A DNA stretch of 10,804 nucleotides, taken from NCBI GenBank assembly GCA_042095695.1, contig JBELMP010000082.1, forward strand, positions 1 through 10,804, read 5' to 3'. Of this stretch, positions 6,738 through 10,804 are shown piece by piece (position 1 is the stretch's first letter; every line of letters starts with the position of its first letter). The DNA is from Maricaulis sp042095695 (GTDB lineage: Bacteria > Pseudomonadota > Alphaproteobacteria > Caulobacterales > Maricaulaceae). A program made the position numbers and the translations under genes. Below the pieces are notes generated by a model that ran no database searches, had not been told where the DNA came from, and saw nothing but the letters and a program-made list of their open reading frames with translations.

Positions 6738-6753
6738 GGGCTGGATTTGAGGC
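6717..6753 (+). terminator. Inverted repeat spanning the protease stop codon, possible weak terminator
   Basis: AAATCCAGC (6721-6729) pairs perfectly with GCTGGATTT (6740-6748) around a 10-base loop that includes the TAG stop (6735-6737). A further GCC/GGC pair (6717-6719 with 6751-6753) extends the stem past a small internal loop. Only TTT follows (6754-6756), so termination would be weak. Because it overlaps coding sequence, it could instead be a 3' end protecting structure. rarA begins 36 bases after the stem. Confidence 0.4.
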
Positions 6754-6788
6754 TTTGGTCCGTGCCCGGCTGGGCCTAGTGTGCAGTG

Positions 6789-8096
6789 ATGTCGTCCCTG
6801 TTTGAAGCCGCTGGACTGGAGGAGGCTGCGCCGCAGCCTCTTGCAGAGCGTTTGCGCCCCCAAAGCCTCGATGAGGTTATTGGCCAGGATCACCTGCTCA
6901 AGGATCAGGGCGTGCTGGCGCGAATGCGCAGCCAGGGCCGTATGGGCTCGCTCATTCTCTGGGGGCCACCCGGCGTCGGCAAGACGACTATAGCCCGCCT
7001 GCTGGCCGCCGAAAGCGAGCTCGAATTCGAACCCCTGTCTGCGGTGTTTTCCGGGGTTGCTGATCTCAAGAAAGTCTTTGACCGGGCCCGCGCGCGTCGT
7101 CAGACCGGGCGCGGAACCCTGCTCTTTGTCGATGAGATACATCGCTTCAACCGCGCCCAGCAGGATGGGTTTCTTCCGGTGGTCGAAGACGGGACCGTTA
7201 TCCTTGTCGGCGCGACCACTGAAAACCCGTCCTTCGAGCTCAATGCGGCGCTGCTATCGCGCTGTCAGGTCCTTGTGCTCAAACGCCTGGATGAAATCGC
7301 GCTCGAACACTTGCTCCAGCGTGCCGAAGCGCTCAATGCGCAGGACCTGCCGCTGGATGCCGACGCTCGCGCATCGCTGTGCACCATGGCGGATGGCGAT
7401 GGGCGCTATCTTCTGAACCTGGTCGAGGAAATCTTCACCCTCGACCCGGAGGTGGTGATTGACACTCAAGGCCTGGCGCAATTGCTCAACAAGCGCGCGC
7501 CGGTCTATGACAAGTCGCGGGACGAGCACTATAATCTCATTTCTGCGCTGCATAAGTCCGTGCGTGGATCCGATCCCGATGCTGCGCTCTACTGGTTTTG
7601 TCGCATGCTGGCTGGTGGCGAAGACCCGATCTATCTGGCCCGCCGGATTATTCGCATGGCCTCTGAGGATATCGGCCTGGCCGACCCGACCGGCCTGATG
7701 ATCGCCAGTGAGGCGGCTCGGACCTATGAGCGGCTGGGGTCTCCGGAGGGCGAGCTGGCACTGGCTCATGCAGTGATACATCTTGCAACAGCGCCGAAAT
7801 CAAATGCGGCCTACACGGCCTTCAAGCGTGCCATGAAGGCGGCCCGGTCAACCGGTTCGCTGATGCCGCCCGCCCATATTCTCAACGCCCCGACCGCGCT
7901 GATGAAGGATCAGGGCTATGGTGCTGGCTATGAATATGATCATGACGCGCAGGGCGGCGTGTCCGGACAGGACTATTTTCCCGAGGACATGCCTGAGCGT
8001 CCCGTATTCTATGATCCCAAAGCGGTTGGCCGCGAAGCGGCCATCAAGGAAAGACTGGATCGCTGGCGGGCTCTGCGACGCGCCCGCAACGACTAG
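6789..8096 (+). CDS. rarA: RarA/MgsA replication-associated AAA+ ATPase
   Basis: RarA (MgsA; eukaryotic WRNIP1/Mgs1) is a tetrameric clamp-loader-like ATPase that acts on stalled replication forks and DNA ends with SSB. This 435-residue protein shows the Walker A GPPGVGKTT (59-67), Walker B LLFVDEIHRFN (111-121), sensor 1 GATTENPSFELNAALLSRC (141-159), and the C-terminal tetramerisation half with YNLISALHKSVRGSDPDAALYW and the P(K/R)SNAAYTAF segment. The N-terminus PLAERLRPQSLDEVIGQDHLL is the usual family opening. Length is normal (E. coli 447). I use the ATG at 6789; the GTG directly before it (6786) is in frame and possible. No Shine-Dalgarno site is visible before either. The stop at 8094-8096 overlaps the stop of the convergent gene. 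Confidence 0.96.
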   Translation: MSSLFEAAGLEEAAPQPLAERLRPQSLDEVIGQDHLLKDQGVLARMRSQGRMGSLILWGPPGVGKTTIARLLAAESELEFEPLSAVFSGVADLKKVFDRARARRQTGRGTLLFVDEIHRFNRAQQDGFLPVVEDGTVILVGATTENPSFELNAALLSRCQVLVLKRLDEIALEHLLQRAEALNAQDLPLDADARASLCTMADGDGRYLLNLVEEIFTLDPEVVIDTQGLAQLLNKRAPVYDKSRDEHYNLISALHKSVRGSDPDAALYWFCRMLAGGEDPIYLARRIIRMASEDIGLADPTGLMIASEAARTYERLGSPEGELALAHAVIHLATAPKSNAAYTAFKRAMKAARSTGSLMPPAHILNAPTALMKDQGYGAGYEYDHDAQGGVSGQDYFPEDMPERPVFYDPKAVGREAAIKERLDRWRALRRARND

Positions 8097-8836
8097 TCGT
8101 CACCTATTGCCTCTGACGCGCTTTCAGGCAGTTCGATTTGGCAATCGCGGTCCCGGCTCTCCGTCCAGACCGCGTCCATGGGCAATAGTCCCAGCGCTGC
8201 GCGGCGCTCGGCCAGCCGGCCCGGCTGGGCGATGGGCGCGGGCTGGAGACCGTCCTCGGTGCAGATTTCAGCTGTGCCGTAGTATTGCCGCTGGCCGCTG
8301 GCGACTCGATGGGCATCGGCCCGCAGCGCATAGGCCGGGCCATCAATCCGGCCAGCAAGGGCTGTGTCCTCCAGGGCCGCGACAATCCGGCCCTCGGCAT
8401 TTGTATCGCGTTCGGCAAAGCGGAGGATTTGCTGCGCCAGGCGCGGCTGTTCCGCGAAGAGAATGGTAAAATCGCCGGGATTGAGCTGGCTGACGGCCCA
8501 TTGCGTATTGCCGCCCTCGACGGCGGCAATCGTGTCGGCTGCCTCCCGCAGAATCTCGCCCTGGGCTCCAGGCTCAAGATCCGAGCGGGCAATTACCGGC
8601 AGGAGGAGTTCGGACAGGAAGCGCTCGCGCGCTTGCCGGGCCGCCAGCTCGGCGGCCAGCTCGCTATAGGCAGACCATTGCCCGTCAATCTGTACAATCA
8701 GGCTGGCTGCATCTACGGGCAGCGCTGGCTCGGCGGCGCCTTCCAGTTCCGCGCCCAAATCTGCTGCCGGATCGGCTACCGGTTCAGCGCTTTGCGCTTG
8801 AATCACAAGACCCAGGGCGAGGGCGGAAAAACTCAT
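8093..8836 (-). CDS. Secreted DUF6624-like protein of unknown function
   Basis: The 247-residue product has an N-terminal signal peptide (MSFSALALGLVIQAQSA, cleavage about 17) and no lipobox cysteine, so it should be periplasmic or secreted. An acidic, Ala/Pro-rich stretch (about 18-45) leads to a mostly helical domain with GQWSAYSELAAELAARQ. The C-terminal half resembles DUF6624 by eye: ILFAEQPRLAQQIL, YALRADAHRVASGQRQYYGT (169-188), APIAQP, and RRAALGLLPMDAVW (211-224). Two cysteines (192, 232) flank that segment and could form a disulfide. The function of DUF6624 is not known to me. GGAG (8844-8847, minus strand), seven bases before the ATG, fixes the start. The gene converges on rarA with overlapping stops, and nothing between them looks like a terminator. 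The reading frame is certain to be a gene; the family is less so. Confidence 0.78.
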   Translation of the reverse strand: MSFSALALGLVIQAQSAEPVADPAADLGAELEGAAEPALPVDAASLIVQIDGQWSAYSELAAELAARQARERFLSELLLPVIARSDLEPGAQGEILREAADTIAAVEGGNTQWAVSQLNPGDFTILFAEQPRLAQQILRFAERDTNAEGRIVAALEDTALAGRIDGPAYALRADAHRVASGQRQYYGTAEICTEDGLQPAPIAQPGRLAERRAALGLLPMDAVWTESRDRDCQIELPESASEAIGDD

Positions 8837-8914
8837 GAGATAACTCCAGGGGCTTGGCCTTAATCGGCTCTTCCTGGCAGTTTATCCCGCTTCGCGGCAT
8901 TAGGAAGGCAAAAC

Positions 8915-8948
8915 AAAAGCGGGAAAGCCTTCTGCCATCCCGCTTTTT
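8915..8948. terminator. Bidirectional intrinsic terminator
   Basis: AAAAGCGGGA (8915-8924) and TCCCGCTTTT (8938-8947) form a ten-pair stem with a 13-base loop. On the plus strand it runs into TTTTT (8944-8948). On the minus strand it runs into TTTTGTTT (8918-8911). Its likely job is to end the minus-strand transcript of the small membrane protein gene at 9033-9134, so that gene and the DUF6624-like gene are probably separate units. I see no clear promoter for the DUF6624-like gene in the 65 bases between. Confidence 0.85.
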
Positions 8949-8964
8949 GCGTTTCCTGGATATC

Positions 8965-9018
8965 GCCCCTCAGGGCCGGGGCCGGTCGAACCGGCCCCAC
9001 CCCCCGCTGGCGCGGGGG
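8965..9018. repeat. Chain of three GC-rich hairpins
   Basis: Three palindromes follow one another. GCCC/GGGC is at 8965-8968 and 8973-8976 (loop CTCA). GGGGCCGGT/ACCGGCCCC is at 8978-8986 and 8990-8998 (loop CGA). CCCCCGC/GCGGGGG is at 9001-9007 and 9012-9018 (loop TGGC). They occupy the 3' region of the small minus-strand gene, between its stop codon and the terminator. They could be a structured 3' UTR, a small RNA, or REP-like repeats dispersed in the genome; one window cannot separate these. Confidence 0.55.
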
Positions 9019-9032
9019 AGGCGCATATCGGT

Positions 9033-9134
9033 TTAGGCCAGGGTGGTGCCCAGCGCGTAAGTCATGGCGCCGAGGACGCCAGCAACGAACAGGACGTTGA
9101 TCACCGTAGCCAGGGTTTGCGTAAAGCGTTCCAT
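9033..9134 (-). CDS. 33-residue small membrane protein, unrecognised
   Basis: On the minus strand an ATG at 9134-9132 opens 33 codons to TAA at 9035-9033. It is preceded by AAAGGA with seven bases before the ATG, one of the best ribosome binding sites in the window. The product begins MERFTQTLATV and ends YALGTTLA. Residues about 8-29 are almost all hydrophobic (Leu, Val, Ala, Gly, Ile, Phe), enough for one membrane helix, with short charged or polar N-terminal residues (Glu2, Arg3) and no cysteine. There is no clear signal-peptide cleavage site, so it probably stays in the inner membrane. It has an eight-pair hairpin in its leader and GC-rich hairpins plus an intrinsic terminator downstream, so it looks like a one-gene unit. 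I do not recognise the family, and its function is unknown. It is easily missed by gene callers because of its length. Confidence 0.68.
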   Translation of the reverse strand: MERFTQTLATVINVLFVAGVLGAMTYALGTTLA

Positions 9135-9156
9135 TTGACTGTCCTTTCGGGTCTCG

Positions 9157-9176
9157 ATCGCAGGCCCTCCTGCGAT
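9157..9176 (-). other. Perfect eight-pair hairpin in the leader of the small membrane protein gene
   Basis: ATCGCAGG (9157-9164) and CCTGCGAT (9169-9176) form a perfect stem with a four-base loop (AGGG as read on the minus strand). It lies 22 bases upstream of the ATG at 9134 and just 5' of the ribosome binding site. No T run follows in either direction. It could be an operator or an mRNA leader element. No convincing promoter could be placed upstream of it. Confidence 0.5.
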
Positions 9177-9242
9177 ACGTTACGGTAAATAAGGAGTTAG
9201 CCGGGAATCTGAAGAGACATTGCGTCACACCACCTTTGCAGA

Positions 9243-9254
9243 AATGCATGCATT
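9243..9254. promoter_or_regulatory. 12-base perfect palindrome in the divergent intergenic region
   Basis: AATGCATGCATT is a perfect palindrome with no loop, sitting in an AT-rich patch (about 9240-9275) unlike the GC-rich surroundings. It lies between the minus-strand small membrane protein gene and plus-strand crcB, where a dimeric regulator could control both. No known binding consensus was recognised. Confidence 0.35.
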
Positions 9255-9281
9255 CACAAAAAATACATGAGATTACGGGAC

Positions 9282-9318
9282 GGCAATCTTCATGCAAGCT
9301 TGTGGCAATCGCTTGCCA
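9282..9318 (+). other. crcB leader with a direct repeat and competing hairpins
   Basis: GGCAATC occurs at 9282-9288 and again at 9304-9310, 22 bases apart. TGGCAA (9303-9308) pairs with TTGCCA (9313-9318) around TCGC, while GCAAGC (9294-9299) can instead pair with GCTTGC (9311-9316). The two pairings exclude each other. This ends 29 bases before the crcB ATG. It does not show the conserved elements of the crcB-type fluoride riboswitch as I know them. The functional reading is inference. Confidence 0.3.
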
Positions 9319-9347
9319 ATCCCAAGACCAGCCCCTAACCATCCATC

Positions 9348-9731
9348 ATGATGAATCTGGTCCTGATCGGCGCCGGCGGCGCGCTGGGCGCGATAGCGCG
9401 TTATCTGGTGGGGCGATCCACCTTGCGGCTCTTCGGTCCGGATCAGCCCTGGGGCACGTTGAGTGTCAATATTGCTGGCGGTCTGGCAATGGGCCTGTTG
9501 ATCGGCTGGCTGGCGGCGTCGGAGCGGGCAGAGGAAACCTCAATCCGCCTGTTCGCGGCTGTCGGCTTTCTGGGCGGATTTACCACCTTCTCTGCTTATT
9601 CGCTGGAATTGGTGCTGATGATTGAACGCAAGGCCTATCTCAACGCCATTCTCTATGCGGCCGGATCCGTGGTGCTGGCGATGGCGGCCGTCATGGTGGG
9701 GCTGATGCTGATGCGAAAGGTGATGGCATGA
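9348..9731 (+). CDS. crcB: CrcB/Fluc fluoride ion channel
   Basis: CrcB (Fluc) forms dual-topology dimers in the inner membrane that let fluoride leave the cell. The 127-residue, four-helix protein has the family motifs GGALGAIARY (10-19), GTLSVNIAGG (36-45) with the pore Asn41, and GFLGGFTTFSAYSLE (73-87), which holds the central sodium site and Phe-box residues. The second Phe-box position appears to be Tyr84 instead of Phe. The start is ATG 9348 or the next codon, ATG 9351; no Shine-Dalgarno site precedes either (CCATCCATC), so initiation may be leaderless or weak. The stop at 9729-9731 overlaps the next start as ATGA. A single crcB copy fits a homodimeric channel, as far as this window shows. 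Confidence 0.95.
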   Translation: MMNLVLIGAGGALGAIARYLVGRSTLRLFGPDQPWGTLSVNIAGGLAMGLLIGWLAASERAEETSIRLFAAVGFLGGFTTFSAYSLELVLMIERKAYLNAILYAAGSVVLAMAAVMVGLMLMRKVMA

Positions 9732-10717
9732 GTGGTGTCCAGAAAATCACGGTTGAGAAAGGCGAGGATGGCGCGCGTCTTGATCGCTGGTTCAAGCGGC
9801 GTTTTCCCCACATCACCCAGGGCCAGGTGCAGAAATTCTGCCGCAAGGGTGAGGTGCGCATTGACGGGGGTCGCGCCAAGACAGACACGCGGGTCGAGGC
9901 CGGACAGGAAATCCGCATTCCGCCTCTGCCGGATGCCAAGGAGATGAGGCAGCGCGACCGTCTCTCCGATCGAGATACCGCCTATGCCAAATCGCTTGTC
10001 ATCTATGAAGATGATGAGGTGATCGCCTTCAACAAGCCGTCGGGCCTGGCCGTACAGGGCGGCTCGAAGACCAAGCAGCATCTGGACCGGCTTCTGGATG
10101 CGTTTGGAACCGGGCTGGAGCGGCCGCGCCTCGTGCATCGGCTGGACAAGGATACGTCCGGCGTTCTCGTCGTCGGAAAAAATCCGGCAGCAACAGCGAA
10201 ACTCGCCAAGGCTTTTCAATCTCACAAGACCCGGAAAACCTACTGGGCTGTCGCGATTGGTGTACCCAAGCCGCGCCTGGGCGAGGTCAAGGGGTTCATG
10301 AAGAAGACGGCCGGTGCCGGCGGCGATCCCGATCGCGAAGTCATGACCGCGGCGCGCCATGGCGAGGACGGGGCGCAGCATGCGCTCAGCCGCTATACGG
10401 TAGTTGCCGATGCCGGTCAGAAAGCCAGCTGGGTCGCGCTGCGCCCGGTCACCGGGCGGACGCACCAATTGCGGGTGCATCTCCAGGCGATGGGGACATC
10501 GGTCCTCGGCGATAAGAAATATCCCTGCCATCGGCCGGCGCCTGAGGATCTGGATCAACAGCTTTGTCTGCATGCCCGCCGTCTGGAGATCCCGCGTGAC
10601 AAGGGCATGCTGGTGATCGAGGCGCCCTTGCCAAAACATATGAGCCGGGTGTTCGGCAAGCTCGGCTTTGATCCGCGCGAATCGGATGAAGCCTTGATCG
10701 AGGAACAGCTGGCCTAG
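9728..10717 (+). CDS. rluC: RluC-type 23S rRNA pseudouridine synthase
   Basis: Enzymes of the RluA family convert specific uridines of rRNA to pseudouridine; E. coli RluC modifies 955, 2504 and 2580 of 23S rRNA. This 329-residue protein has an N-terminal S4 RNA-binding domain (about 14-66, with RLDRWFKRRFPHITQGQVQK), then the catalytic domain with FNKPSGLAVQGG (101-112), HRLDKDTSGVLVVGKN (137-152, catalytic Asp140), and GRTHQLRVH (243-251). The HRLDxDTSGVLVV form is closer to RluC than to RluD, but a paralogue is possible. The ATG at 9728 overlaps the crcB stop (ATGA), with AAAGG at 9716-9720 upstream, so it is translationally coupled to crcB. It stops at TAG 10715-10717. Confidence 0.88.
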   Translation: MSGVQKITVEKGEDGARLDRWFKRRFPHITQGQVQKFCRKGEVRIDGGRAKTDTRVEAGQEIRIPPLPDAKEMRQRDRLSDRDTAYAKSLVIYEDDEVIAFNKPSGLAVQGGSKTKQHLDRLLDAFGTGLERPRLVHRLDKDTSGVLVVGKNPAATAKLAKAFQSHKTRKTYWAVAIGVPKPRLGEVKGFMKKTAGAGGDPDREVMTAARHGEDGAQHALSRYTVVADAGQKASWVALRPVTGRTHQLRVHLQAMGTSVLGDKKYPCHRPAPEDLDQQLCLHARRLEIPRDKGMLVIEAPLPKHMSRVFGKLGFDPRESDEALIEEQLA

Positions 10718-10727
10718 CACTGACAGC

Positions 10728-10750
10728 CTCCGCGGCGATGACGCCGGGAG
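10728..10750 (+). other. Hairpin just after the rluC stop
   Basis: CTCC (10728-10731) and CGGCG (10733-10737) pair with CGCCG (10742-10746) and GGAG (10747-10750), with one bulged G at 10732 and an ATGA loop. That is nine pairs. No T run follows, so it is a poor candidate for an intrinsic terminator. It may protect the 3' end of the rluC message or lie in the leader of the next gene. Confidence 0.35.
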
Positions 10751-10804
10751 TGGAAGGCATGCGGGAGGCCGGACGGGCCTTGAAGTGTAGTAAGTGTGGA
10801 TGGC
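10738..10804 (+). other. Open frame running off the window end, status uncertain
   Basis: From ATG 10738 (or the in-frame ATG 10759) the frame stays open to the end of the window and ends with a possible zinc-knuckle fragment, KCSKCGW, where two cysteines are spaced CxxC. No clear ribosome binding site precedes ATG 10738, which itself lies in a hairpin loop; GGAG at 10747-10750 would suit ATG 10759. A rival start is ATG 10800 in another frame, just inside the window. Only 22 codons are visible, so no function can be given. Confidence 0.2.

Noticed and set aside
6764..6775. GCCC-GGCT-GGGC hairpin before rarA
   Set aside because: Only four pairs, and frequent by chance in GC-rich sequence.
8285..8863. 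Plus-strand open frame opposite the DUF6624-like gene
   Set aside because: The minus-strand gene has a signal peptide, a good ribosome binding site and family-like segments; the plus-strand product has none.
9135..9347. Fluoride riboswitch upstream of crcB
   Set aside because: I looked for the conserved crcB-motif elements before the start and did not find them; a model search would settle it.
9236..9625. Plus-strand open frame across the crcB leader and 5' half
   Set aside because: It is out of frame with crcB, whose motifs are intact, and has no ribosome binding site or domain.
9653..10720. Long minus-strand open frame (355 codons) opposite crcB and rluC
   Set aside because: It overlaps two well-supported genes across their whole length and has no family features; it reflects third-position GC bias.
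1..10804. Mobile elements, CRISPR arrays, tRNA or rRNA genes, defence systems
   Set aside because: No transposase or integrase, no regular spaced repeats, and no tRNA-like or rRNA-like sequence was seen; gene content is housekeeping throughout.

Overview
The window looks like the chromosome of a GC-rich alphaproteobacterium. Three things point there: the protein sequences, the short-LID adenylate kinase, and an operon in which adk directly follows secY, with no rpmJ between secY and rpsM and no rpsD between rpsK and rpoA. The run rplQ, Do-type protease, rarA, then crcB and an RluC-type pseudouridine synthase also fits Caulobacterales/Maricaulales-type genomes. That lineage is an inference from recall; no search was possible.

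Region 1 (1-5322) is the downstream half of the spc-alpha ribosomal protein cluster, all on the plus strand: rpsE (3' end only), rpmD, rplO, secY, adk, rpsM, rpsK, rpoA, rplQ. It makes 30S and 50S proteins, the core translocon channel, adenylate kinase and the RNA polymerase alpha subunit. secY and adk overlap in ATGA. A 144-base gap before rpsM holds a possible promoter and two hairpins, one with a GAGA tetraloop. A further hairpin lies just upstream of rpoA. The cluster ends in a clear intrinsic terminator right after rplQ.

Region 2 (5343-8096) holds a secreted two-PDZ HtrA/Do-type serine protease, whose start lies only 20-30 bases after the rplQ terminator, and rarA, an AAA+ ATPase that acts at stalled replication forks.

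Region 3 (8093-9134) is on the minus strand. A secreted DUF6624-like protein converges on rarA, and their stop codons overlap inside GACTAGTC. Upstream of it, separated by a strong bidirectional terminator and a chain of GC-rich hairpins, is a very short gene: 33 codons, strong ribosome binding site, one predicted membrane helix. Its whole transcript looks structured. This is the most likely undescribed element in the window.

Region 4 (9135-10804) is on the plus strand. About 210 bases of partly AT-rich DNA carry a 12-base perfect palindrome and competing hairpins. They lead into crcB (fluoride channel), which is coupled by ATGA to an RluC-type 23S rRNA pseudouridine synthase. The last 87 bases carry a hairpin and an open frame of uncertain status.

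Most of the window is conserved housekeeping sequence. No insertion sequence, CRISPR array, tRNA or rRNA was seen.
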